A stretch of 64,000 nt of DNA from Balanoglossus misakiensis (taxonomy: Eukaryota; Hemichordata), in assembly GCA_040954595.2 (NCBI GenBank), contig CM082576.2:868001-932000 (forward strand). Reading direction: 5' to 3'. Shown in pieces: positions 29,401-41,842 of the stretch; position 1 is the stretch's first letter; the number at the start of each line of letters is the position of its first letter. The notes below the pieces were generated by a model. The model made no database searches and had not been told where the DNA came from. It was given only the letters and a program-made list of their open reading frames with translations. The position numbers were made by a program, and so were the translations under genes.

Positions 29401-32400
29401 CCATGCAAGATTTCTGATCGATGCTTCCCCAGTGGCAGGATTGAAAAGACTCTAGGAGAGACCACGATAATAGACTTACCTAGGCTATGCGTTCTCTGAG
29501 GCAACGCTATAGCAGCCATGGAAATGGCTGTTTTTTTCTTTTGAGAGAGAGAGAGAGAGAGAGAACAGTGACATGAAACCATTGTCACGTCTTCAGAGAG
29601 ACTCAAGATGCAAGTCTGATAAATGCCTTGGATCTGCTTAGGGAGTAAAAGAGCACTGTATCATTCTGACAGAATTTGAGCGAATTTTAACTGGCATCGT
29701 AATGCAAGGATTTCTGTTTTTAAGGCCCAGTGCGAACATGACATATAATGGTGACAATTCATTTGAGTATAAGAAAACTGAGGACCTTTTCTTTCTTGTT
29801 TTCAGAAATTTTAATGGAGCAGAAAGAGTCCTTTTTGCAAATCATGTCAATTTATATAGGAATAGAATCTCCAAGATGTGGAGAAAAGGACTCTGTGAAC
29901 TAAAAAAAATGATATAAAAGTACTGTTAAATATTGGCTTCCTTCGGTCTGTAATGAGCAGTTGGAGAATTGACGTCTTTGAACAATCATACCCTTTTAAA
30001 ATGAAGGGTAGAGAATTTTACAATCAGATTTTTTTTGTTTTAAAATTTCATCTCCTAGTTGTGGAAAATATGTATTGTATTTTTGCATGTTTAATGTTTT
30101 TGCTGTAGAAGAAATTATGAAAAAAAAGAAGGAAATTTCATCCCATTTCTCTTTCCAGGCACTTTGGGAGTTGATTAAATGGTATTAGTAAATGGTTTCT
30201 TTGAGATCAGGACCTTGAAGCCGAATAAAAACTTCATATTTATGATCAAATAAATGACATTGATCAACTGCTAAATACCTATGACCTCAATGTCTGCTAT
30301 GCTGATCATTGGCAAAAAAACTCTTGGTCGTTTGTTTGCATGGCAGCCGTTTAGCTTGGTGTTAACTCCAGTGTTGTTCTGATGTGTCATCCTTTAGTGT
30401 GTATCAAGGACAGACAGGAAACATCTGTGGTATTCAGCGATTGATTATTGTCAATTATGAGAACATGCATGTTGAATTTTATCACTTGAATGGTCTTGAT
30501 AAAAAAGTATGCCATACACCTTTCTTTACCTCACCAAAGTCCCTAAGCATCTGTTTTTGACCAATCCTGAATGACATGACATGTTAGATATGGTGAGCTG
30601 TGGGTTTTTGTGTAGCTAATCATGATTACAAGTTATCATGTGTTGATGCTGCAGCAGTCTATCATGATTGCAACATATGACTGCAGCAGGTTTTGTTGGA
30701 TGATGCAGGTCTGGGTGACATTGATCACACACATCAGGAAAACACTGCAGCCTCTGGGTTTAGGACACAAGTCTGTAGCAGGATTTTGATCTATATAGTT
30801 GGAGGGGAAGATGATTTCAATGCAACAGGTTCTGGGGTTCAGCTTTGTAATTTAAAGCCATTCTTCCTACGTACTTTCTCAATAGGCATTGGTTGTAAAT
30901 ATTACCTTTTCTTTCACATCTTTTGTACAGTAGCCATGAATTTGTTTATAACAGGTGGTGGGGTGGCAGACTACTTGTGTGTTTACTTAGAATTTGTTTT
31001 TTTTTTTGGCAACAGCTTTAGGACACAACCAAATACGGGTCATGTAGGTTTTTTGCTAAAAATGCCGAGTACATAGACACCACACACTCCCAGGATAACA
31101 CAGCTTTCTCAAAAAAACTCTTGTGTCTTCATGCTTTTCTTCTGTTCCGCAGACTCCTAGCCTCAATATTTGGAGGCTGAGAAAGACAGTCACATTGCTC
31201 TTTTGGCACAAAACGGCATTTTGTTTTTTAAAAGGCCATTCTTGGCAAGCAGAATTTTTGTTTAAATCACATCTGCACAAATGGTTAGAGAGATAAATCA
31301 TGTCATTTTCTGAATTGGCAGCTCTTGTACTTTCCCTTCCATATTTAGTCTTAAAATCTGCATAGTTATTATAGTCTCAGAAGGGAACTGTCAGTTTTTA
31401 CATCTGCTATATTTGGGAGAATGACTAATGTATATTTATAGGTATAAATTTTCATGTCCTTGTGTCTCAGAGCAATTCATGTGCAAAATCCCTTTCTCTT
31501 TTGTTTTTAGATGTACAAAAATCAAACCTGTCATTGCTTTTCATTTTGATCTCAAATTTTAATCAGTCATATGTCTGTAATAAATACTGATATTAAGTAC
31601 CATTGGTTGGTTCTGTTTGTGTATTGAATATCCCCTTAATACTTTCTGAGCCCCATTTTCTTTGAATCCATTACACCCTCATACCTTAGTAGCAACTCTC
31701 CTTGGACTTACGGTGGAAGTGCCCCAAAAATCAAAGCCTTGAACTTCATCACACTTTTTGCTTGACAACTTTAGATCATTCTCTCTTAAAATTTAGTATA
31801 AAAAAGTTTTATTTAAAATGAACATTTTAATCGTAAGATTTTGCTGTATGTACAGGTAAATGATAATTAAATGGAAAAATACATGTCAGATGAACAAGTC
31901 CCTTAAATAGTTTCTACCTTCTTGTGTTTTATCACACTTTGATGGATGCACACATATAAATGTGAAAATATGACCTTTTCAACTCAGCAAACCTTTGATT
32001 GATGGTTTCCTTCACAACAAACTGAAAAGGAGGGTTCCAAAAAAGACAATGTTTGCAAACCACTGATTATAAATTTGGTGATATTTGTGATTTTTCATTT
32101 CTTCTGGTATGCCTACCAAATGTTGCAATAGGATAAAGCTGTTGTAAATTTAGACTTTAAAAAATACTCTGTTGAAAAATAACTCATAAATACATTTTTC
32201 TTTGGACTTTTAAATAGGTATAAAACTTGGATGGAGTAATACAATTTGTAAAGTACATGTAAACACTTCTTCTTGTTCTATTGCATATACAAGTTGATAT
32301 GTGGAATACTGCCTGTGCAATATTTCACATCTCTGAAAAGTAGTTGTCATTTTAAAGTTTGAAAATGGTCAGTTTATAATATAGGAAAATTCAAATACTT

Positions 32401-33590
32401 CTAATTAAGTACTTTTCTTCTTCAATATGAAATAAAACTTGAGGTAAGACATCAATTTTCAAAAGCAGTGTTTCAAAAAATTACTGCTGGTAGAATGTCA
32501 AAGATTTGTATCTGTTTTGCCTTCAACTTCCTTCTGCAATATCTTAATTCCGTGAAAAACTTAAAAACAAAGAGAAATTATACAATTCTAAAATTCAGCA
32601 TAAAAACAATCATGACACTTCATACTATGTTAGCTTACATTTTTCTCCTACAAGCTGTTTTGATAAAATCCATTAACTATCAACTAGGGTTGTGCAGATC
32701 AGAATATATCCAAAATCATACATATTTGTGTATTATTTCAACAAATCAGCAAATTATCTGAACTCATAACCTGTATTTTATATACACTTCTCAAAGATTT
32801 ACTCCCATTTAATATGTCTGGTCAAAATCAAATGTATAGGGAAATCTAGAAATGTATATGTTGACAGCCATTTATGAGAACATCAAATGATTATAATAGC
32901 CATATGAATAGCTTGAATAATTCTACTCATGCTTGTGTTACACTGTATGCCTACTTAGTTTGTACAACTGACTCCCTTTTTACTATGTAATGCCAAAAGA
33001 CGGTTGTTGCATGAGGGCGCTCTTCCTATTGGCCAGGGCAACTCAAGGTGATAGGTCTGAAGAATTTCAATACAAACCATGTAGACTCTGTTTAAAGCAA
33101 ACTACGACTGCTAATAATGTTATTACAGAGACAATACTGTCTGTGATTAAACCTATGCAACCAGCTAATAGTTCATTGGAGAAAATCACACATCTAATTG
33201 GGGTGTCTGATAGCCACAAGGAAGAATGAGTGGTCCCACTGTAACATTTCCAAGTAAACCTAAATATAGAAGTCCAATGTGTGATGTCATATCACTGGCA
33301 CTGTAAATATCAATGGCAGCCTCAGGGGAACTATGATTGCATTTTGAACAGGATGATGGTGTTGCTACTATCCTTTGACTGACTTTTCACCATAACATGT
33401 CCAATATGCATAAATGGAAATTTTCACAACAAAGCCTCCCCCCCCCCCTGAAAATAATACAGGAGCTTGCCTGCTCCAATAACCATTACATCATCAATAT
33501 ATACAAGATTTGCTGTTGATTATTTGGATAAATAGAAATATATATTTATATTTGATACAGTACTCTAGCAGAATAACTTCAGGTTTTCTG
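29401..33590. other. CDKL 3' UTR and convergent intergenic region
   Basis: No supported exon. AATAAA signals at 30234-30239 and 30249-30254 are good candidates for the end of the CDKL transcript, giving a 3' UTR of about 850 nt. The remaining roughly 3.3 kb lies between two convergent genes; I see only AT-rich unique sequence and a short poly(C) run near 33436. Confidence 0.5.
29543..29564. repeat. (GA)n microsatellite in the CDKL 3' UTR
   Basis: About eleven GA units, 143 bp after the CDKL stop codon and so within the likely 3' UTR. Confidence 0.85.
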
Positions 33591-36500
33591 TCAGTCTTGT
33601 TCATATTTTTGTGGTCTAACTGTTGTTGGTGCCTCCACGCCATTTTCCATGTACATGGGTGCCACCACACGTCTTTGTTTCTTTGTCTTGCAAAGCGCTA
33701 CGACCAAAATGACAAGCAGAACACCACAGATACACACTATACCAACAACAATGCCAATCATTTGGCTACTGATAGTCTTTGGTTCTTTGGTGGTTGTAGT
33801 TGGTCCCTCTTCGAGTAATCTGAGAAGAAAAGTAGATGGTCTCAATAATGGTGGTTACAAACAAATACCATTATTGTTGCTGTATCAGAGTGTATTCATG
33901 TTGAAGGAGACGACCAATGATGGATCTTATTAGCTTTAGACTGTTTGAAATCCCTTCTGCTGATTGCAAGTCCACTGAAATGCACACCTTACTCTCAAGT
34001 GTTTATTCAAAAAATCCACATACCTGATTTCAGTTGCAGTGTAATTAACACCACTGAAGTCAATAATGAGCATCTCTTCAGCAATACTATTAGCAAGGTC
34101 ATTGTACACCTGGGATGTTGTTATCCCTAAAATGTAAAGAAAAATTATGTCTGGATTGTCAAGAATGATTGAAATCAATGAGACTCAAGAGTTAAGTTTT
34201 TAGGCATTCTATCAAAAGATTGGGACAACCCATATTTCTGATTAAACTTTTAATAAATCAAAGTCTCTTGACCAACTGGCAATTCAAAATTAAGAGGAAC
34301 AGAAAAAATATAAGATTGCAAACCTCCTTCATTTCCTGCAGAATATATCTGTAATATCACCACCACACTACCTTCATTTACTTGAAGGATTTTGATCCGT
34401 GGTCTGTAAAAAATAACTATATTTTATCAAACTTACTGCAGTCGCTGTGAAACAAACACAGTGCCACAATTTGTAACAAATATCAGAAATATTCTCAAAA
34501 AATACATACATAATTTGATGCAGACTGAGGGTTTTATTTGTACAGAAAATGAAAAGAGTGAAGTGTCTACCTGGCAATTTGACAGTACTGGCTGATAGTA
34601 TCAATGACAGCTTCTTTGAAATCAATTTGTTGGGTCCCGTCTGATACCAGCTGATAATTCATATCAATTGTCAGTTCTAATGTTACATCAGAGTCAGACA
34701 GTGTTGTTACTTCTGTGGAAAAACAACAGGCAGCAAGAAAATGGGTTTCACTTCTTCTGATAACTTTCAACATACACAGTGAAGGTGTGCCCTCAGTTAG
34801 AAATGTGCTCCATATCAACCATCTGACATACAGTTACTGGTATAGAACAACATGAGAGTAAACATAATCAAACCAAGATTATTCATCGGGAGAAAGATAT
34901 AACTTACCTGGTTCTGCAGTGGTTGTTGGAAATACCAACAAGTCAATCTCTGAGCTGCATATTCTACTCACAGATGGACAAGTCACTACACCATTGTAAC
35001 CTGGAACCTGGGAAAGGAAGGCAAATATTTGTGTATTTCTGAGTATTGCTGTGTTATGGTGGCCTTTTTTTTCTCATTGTCCAACCAGCTTTAATATTTG
35101 GCACCAGTACAGGCCCTTAATTCTGAACCAAACTCGCCCTCTTTATCATTCTATTATATGTAAAGTTCGATCAACTTTATGATATTAAAAAAATAACTAT
35201 GAATGATTTACAAACTTACAGATATTATTGCTTGAGATGGACATAATTGCCAAGGTGCATCTCCTACTTGAATCTCCAATGTATCCGTATCATTACATCG
35301 ACTTCTGTAGCACCTTCCAGTTGCAGGTAAAGTCTGCAAAGAAGAATATGGTATTTTCAATCAATTTTGCTCAGCACAAATCTGCTGTTATTAGGAATCC
35401 AATGAAATTTTGTACCAATACACAGTACACAGTGAAAATCCAGCAGCTACGTCAATGCCCACATTACCAGTTAAAAATAAGCTTGGCTATTAAACCATGC
35501 ACGACAATGAAAACACCAGAGATGAAATTTTCATTTTGGATGCCCTCTTACCTTGTGTGCTGTAGTTATAGAAGCCATGAAACATCTGCTGTCAAATGCA
35601 TAATATTCACCAGAGATTTCCAGATTCTCATCCTCGGCATTAGCAGGATCAAGACATGAAAACTGAAATCAGGGAAATGGATATTAACAAACTTGATATC
35701 CTTTCACCACCAAACAAAAGTCTTATTGTACAGTGAAATAGGAGCATGAAGGGTTGGTGTCACTAGAAATGCAAATAATAGCGCCATTGGCACTGTAGCT
35801 ACTATGCAATATAAAAACTGTGAAGCAATACTATTACGTTTACTAGTCTCAGAGAAATTGACAATGCTTTTGAGATCTTGGATCTGGAGACTTCGATATT
35901 TTCTCTCACCTTCTCATCAGCCTTGAATACTCTACAATCGTCTAAATAGTGATTGGTTGTACAGTTCCCCTTATGCTTATGCAAATGATGGCAACCAACA
36001 CCACTGGGAATGGAGAAGACACACAGAAAGTCAATGTATTAATGACCCCATCCCAACACTGGGATTACCCTAGGTAATCTATACATTGTAGCTTGCTTGT
36101 CACATATTGCCACAAAATAAGAATATTAGATTTGTAAATCTCCTGGGTTTCTTTCCTTCACCTCATAAATGAATACCACGCAAATTATTGGTTTTTGTTT
36201 GCGGTTTGTTACTTTCTATGTATGTAGCATTTGTTCACAGTGCTACACTGAGTAAGGGTTGTCTCACCTGCCGCTGCAGAAGAATGAGTTGTCATTAGAG
36301 CAAGTTGTTGCACGACCAAAATAACAGCCTTGATCATTTCCCCAGTGCAGATCTTGGGCATTGGCGTAATTCACCTTATACCATCCACTGTCTTCAAATA
36401 CAGCCAATGTGATCGGGTCTATCAATGTCAGGTGGGGCTGGAAACACAATGTTAATGCAAATTATATTATCAATACAACAAATTCCCAGAGTCCCAACAA

Positions 36501-39500
36501 AGAATCTAACATGATCTAAGGCTGTCATAATTTGACTCTGTCAGTTTTCTAACATTGGAAATTTGAAACACTGTGTGACCAATGATGTATTCCTGAAATT
36601 CAACAGTGTGCGGAATACTTACCTGGCCAATAGTTGATGTCATCAGTGATCCTAACATGAATCTTGACTCCCAATGAGACGTATCCTGTAATACCCAAAC
36701 AGACAGTGTAGAAAAAAAGGCATGTATTAAAACTGAACAGCTTGCATTGAAGATATGAGCAACATGATCCCCAAATGTGTTCAGCCTACAGGTAACAGTT
36801 AAATGGACTGGAAAAAAAAACATGTTAGTGAAATAGGCTGTAGCTTTGAGACATCAACTGTAATGAGTATCATGCAGTATATGGCATGAGTTACAAGGGG
36901 GGAAGAAATGGCCATTGGATAGCAAAAAAGCCAAACAAGCTGTGAGCTGGTTTCCAATGAATGGAAAGCTCCAGTAAGTTTGGCATAACTCAGAACTGCT
37001 TGTATTTTCTTATTTGCCAGCTCTATCCCTGGATTACAATGTGACTTGAAAAAAATGACCAAGACACCAATACACATACTTTGTTTTCCAAGGGACCTCC
37101 AAAATCATCTTCCATGCAGTTGAAATGATCTTGTGTTCTGTTGATGACCGCGGGCGTAGTAAGTCTGAGTTGACCTTGTGAATCTGTTGTCAGAACGTTG
37201 TTACGCTGTTCACAGTGTAGACCAGCAGTGTCTGAGGAAAGGATTCAAATCTTTCAGTTACTTAACAGTCAGAAAAAACTTGTAAAACCCAGATCATCCA
37301 TATTGCTACGAACTTTAATCACTATGTGGTTGCTAAATGATGAAAAGTACTTCAGTTACAATACGGTAGTAATACTGTCATCACATTATGAAAGCTCTTG
37401 TAGTTTGTAAATTTGGAAATCATAACATGCACAATTTCCCCACAAATCAGTGGTTGGAATATTCATCAAGATCTTTCACCTTCACAAGTTGGTTCAGCCC
37501 ATTGTTTTTGTCAATGGTAAAGTTGGCGCCACACATACGGAAATAGGGGTGACAGGGGTTAATAACTTTCTGTGTTCTGTATGTATTTTATTCTCCCTTA
37601 TCAACTTGATTCATTGGATAAATGTCATCTAGCAATATCCTGTTGTCTCCTTGCTGTTCTGAACACATGTGCTCTTGGCGTCATTGCTTGACATGTTTTC
37701 ATAAACACATGTGCATTGCTTGTATCTTCACAGATTTGCCATAGTCACTCCTGTTTAATATTCATTTAAACCACAACTGTTTTGGGGCTGGACCAACAAA
37801 AATGGCAGACATGATCCAATAGAAGGAAGGTTATTCTTGCACACTGATGCAAAAACACAGTACATGTGATGAAGATGTTACAACCACTAACCATTATAGG
37901 TGCATTCCTTGAACTTCTCAAATAAGGAATTGGAAAATCCAAGAGCGTGGAAAATTTCATGGGCTGCAGTCTAAAAACAGAAATAGAAGAATAATCAGAG
38001 GTTTGTACAAGGAGCAGCATGATAAAATCACAATAAAAACTACAGCCAAGAGGTGTTAAAGGTTTCAGCATTGATGTTACAATAAAGAAGACAAATAGTG
38101 ATTACATGGTCAGGCATGGCTTTTGCTGCACATCAAAATAACATTCTTGCCATTCTTGAATGTAAACCACATGACCTTCCCAGCTGCCCTGCCATATATT
38201 GCAATTTTAGATAACATAACATCTGCATTTGTCACATTTGAGAATACACAGCTAAAAATACTATCATCCTGAACCTTAATGGTTAAACAAATGTCAAAGA
38301 ATTCCATAAAACATCTAGCAAATTAAATCTTCTATGGACAAAACATATGTTTAAATTATACTCCTGAAATCATGTACATAACTTCCACAAAGACTATCAA
38401 TTTATTACCTGAGGTTTTGGTGATGTATGTACTTACCAAAATAAATGTATCTTCATCGTAATTGTCTTGACTGAGATGAGATGGACAGAAATTGGAATAG
38501 CCTGCTAGTGGACGGTCATTCTGATCCAAGTTACAATATGCTGCATATGCTATGATATTCTGTTGAGATTGTGGGTGTAACAAATGGAATGATCAGTCAG
38601 TTCAATTGTGATTCTAGACTCAATGACATTTCACAGCATTTTCCAGAATAAATTTTAAAAAGAAATTCCCTTGGGGGTAACAATGGTCTTAATTGCCCAC
38701 ATGTGGAATTTAAACTCAAACTCAAGGTTTTAGGACAAAAGTAAAATTAACATGCTATATCCGAAAGTCAACGTACCCCTGAGTTACAATTTGAAGTATG
38801 TTTGGCTCTAACATACAGAATAAAATCTGTATCAGCAAGCCCTGCTCCATTCGAAAAGTATTCCGTTGATGGCTCTGGATCACTGTCATCCCATACCCAT
38901 AAACCTTCCACGTGATCATCTGGAATCTACAGCAAAAAGTTTTTTTGGTTAGTTTTGGCAAAAGTTGGATTAAGTAGGCTTTATCATAGTTGATTTGGGA
39001 AGCACACCATATGAAATACAGGTGATTGAATTTTAGGCAAAACACTGACTTGGTCTCGATGGACAATGCACTTTTAACCAATTGTAAAATGTCCTTGCTT
39101 TAATAATAAATACTACTACTGTACCTTGAAATCATCCTCACAAATTTCTCCCACATAATTTTCATTTATGACTGCACACCTATTAGAGAATAAATGCAAA
39201 TTCTGTGTTAGCATTACTGGGTTCAATTGCTATACTGGCCAAATCAGTGGTAATTCTGAACGAAGCAATGTACCCTCTTACAAACCGATTTATATGCCTT
39301 ATATATTCACATACTTGTTGATATTTGGTCCATCATAATATGTAGCCCTGCACGATCCACTACTCCGCGACAACAAAAGTGGGCCCTGCACTGGTATTAC
39401 TGCAAGAAAAATATTTAAAATACTACATTTATAAAATTATCTTCTTTATGATATTAAATCATATATATTAAAAATAAAGTTTACACAATTTGATTTGGTC

Positions 39501-40086
39501 ATATCAAAGCAATTTTTTTTCAATTGTCATTGTTCTGTGTTTTCATAGGGCAATAGGAACTTGGAGAAAAGAATAACCACTCCTGTCATTCTTATTTGCA
39601 TCTTAATACTTTATTTTGCATTTCAATACTTTATTCAAATATGAGAAAACCCTGACAGTTTTGTCTCACTGTAGTTAAAGTTTTGGTCGTAGTAATGTAA
39701 ATAGTTCGTATCTGACTTGGTCCATTGGTTCGTATTAATGGTTGAATTGTACTTCTTTGCAACAGAAGTAAGTTCTTACCTGAAAGGTATCCTTGTATGA
39801 TGGTGACAGCTCGCCGTACGACTTTCTGGAGTCTGTTCTGTTGAAGGCTGTCAAGCTCCTCGTCCAGATTGTAGAACATTAAAGCAATCCTGATGGGCTG
39901 ATAATCCCCACCGCCACCCACCGATCTGCGCCATCTCCCCTCTGTGATTCCCCCATATTGCACAATGCTTTTGGGCACGTTGGTTGGTTGAATCATGTCA
40001 GAGATGCAAGAGTTTTTGGCTATTATCGGGCAAAGTGCTGCCGTCGTAAAAAGAATCAAAATCAGCCATCCTGGCCCAATTATCAT
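33591..40086 (-). CDS. LMLN: Leishmanolysin-like metallopeptidase (family M8), type I membrane protein, complete
   Basis: Zinc metalloprotease of the metzincin M8 family. Exons on the minus strand, 5' to 3': 39780-40086, 39315-39399, 39125-39179, 38777-38926, 38437-38559, 37892-37970, 37080-37231, 36623-36685, 36268-36437, 35910-36003, 35552-35662, 35220-35333, 34908-35007, 34571-34712, 34372-34403, 34024-34126, 33591-33819. They sum to 2109 nt, 702 residues, with phase kept throughout. A hydrophobic N-terminus (WLILILFTTAALCPIIA) is a likely signal peptide. HEIFHALGF at 244-252 supplies the catalytic glutamate and two zinc histidines; the third is H321 in SHWESR, followed by a Met-turn at LMTS (M332). 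A cysteine-rich C-terminal domain follows, then a membrane span at about 646-668 and a basic cytoplasmic tail (CKTKKQRR). The residue two before the Met-turn methionine is Ser (GSLMT), where I recall Glu in many relatives. The tail suggests the LMLN2-like membrane-spanning form; which paralogue it is remains open. Confidence 0.93.
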
Positions 40087-40889
40087 GTCTCCTGAAAAAG
40101 AATTGCTTCTGAAATTCTTTGATTGGTCAGTACCAATCCACGCCGGTATCCGACGGATATGTTAACTTTCACTACCACCAGTACCGGTAACACAATACGT
40201 ATTGTACTATTGTAATGTGCGAGAAGACTGGCGTTGTTGGAATTTATGACGGTAGTTTTTAACAACTCATTCCTTCGTGTATTTTACGATCCATATTCGA
40301 CAACTATTTCCATACACTCCCACGTTAAATCAATGAGGTTACATATTGTTCGAGAATTCCAAAAGTTTAAAACTCATCCCGACGTGTTGCTTGTGTTAGT
40401 GTCATGTTACGCCAGGCTGTCAGTGTCATGTTCAACACAAAAGTTTTCAAAGTGATCCCTATACCTGTCCGGTATTTTGGCATTTCCGTTGGATCAAACA
40501 CTTTACCACATCGGAGAAGAAGTACAAATGGTGACAGATGGCTCCAAACAAACTGCGATGTCGAGATTTTCCCGCAACACGATCAACAACAAACTATTTT
40601 CGCCGTCTCTCACTACTTAAGTCGTCTCTCACCTGAGTGTTTGTAGGACAAGCAATTTACATGTTATTTGCATCTAATTAGGTACGTCTGATCGAACATA
40701 TAACGATACTTTTGATTGGCGAAATAGGGTCGATCATGAAAGAATGTGTTTGATTGGATTGCTACATATCCTGTTGAGAAAATCGCAACCAGCACACAAA
40801 CAACATGGCTGCCAATAGGTTGATCCCGAAAATATAAATATTCTCTAAATAGTAGATATTTGACACCATCGGAAGACCTCACCACGATC
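40087..40889. promoter_or_regulatory. Divergent promoter region between M8 protease and ACTR10 genes
   Basis: About 800 bp separates two divergent start codons. It should hold both promoters and 5' leaders. I see no clear TATA box and no coding exon in it. Confidence 0.5.
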
Positions 40890-41785
40890 ATGACGAGCAA
40901 AATGCCTCTGTTTGAAGGGCTTGGTACGGGAGGCGAGAAAACTGCGGTTGTTCTCGATATAGGGGCAGCGTATACAAAGTAAGTATCGGCGAGAGACTGA
41001 TGACAGATGTAGTCACTAGTGAATGGAAAGGTGTGAAATGTGAATGTACATGATGTACAATACAACTTAGACAAGGCATACTCGCGCATGTCTCAGATTA
41101 GAAAATGGGTGGCGTTTATAAGATAAAATTACTGAGGTTGAGTAACCGTATGCATAATTTAGTGCTTATCTTAACCTTGATAATTGAGATTGTGACATGT
41201 GTTATATGTTCAGTTCAGTTTAGTGAGTAGCTTGAGGTTTTGCATTGGTTTGTGTGTCTGGTTTTGGCGTTTAACAGTAACACACAAACCAAGGCAAAAC
41301 CTCAAGCTACTGAACTGCATCTAGAAATCTTCATGCATGCACCGGTACTAGCCTAAGACTGTTACGTGTTAGAGGAAACCGTAACATTTTCATGTGCACA
41401 ATGGCATTGTGTTCTGATATTTCAAACACCAGATATTACTGATAGTACCTTTGCTTTATTTTATTTGCAGAATTGGGTTTGCTGGTGAATCTTCACCCAG
41501 AAGTATCATTCCAAGTGAAGTTAAACGATCGCGTTCTGAAAAAATTGACAAAGTGGATTTCTTTGCTGTTGACTCAGAAGAACTATATCCTATATTGATT
41601 GATTTTTTACATTATATTTATTTTAGGTAACACTTCATATCAATTTTTTCAATATAATCAATTTAAGTATTGTGTAGTCAGCTGTGAAAAGATCCCTGGA
41701 ATGAAAAGATAGACAGGTGTTATAGCTGAGAACTGAGCACAAAAGGCAATCTTGATCATCATCATCATCATCATCATCATCAATG

Positions 41786-41842
<57 letters not shown>

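Noticed and set aside
34336-34352. Possible extra 12-13-nt microexon (GAAATGAAGGAG) in the M8 protease gene
   Set aside because: It would keep the frame, but exon 34372-34403 joins exon 34024-34126 directly in frame without it, and nothing demands it.
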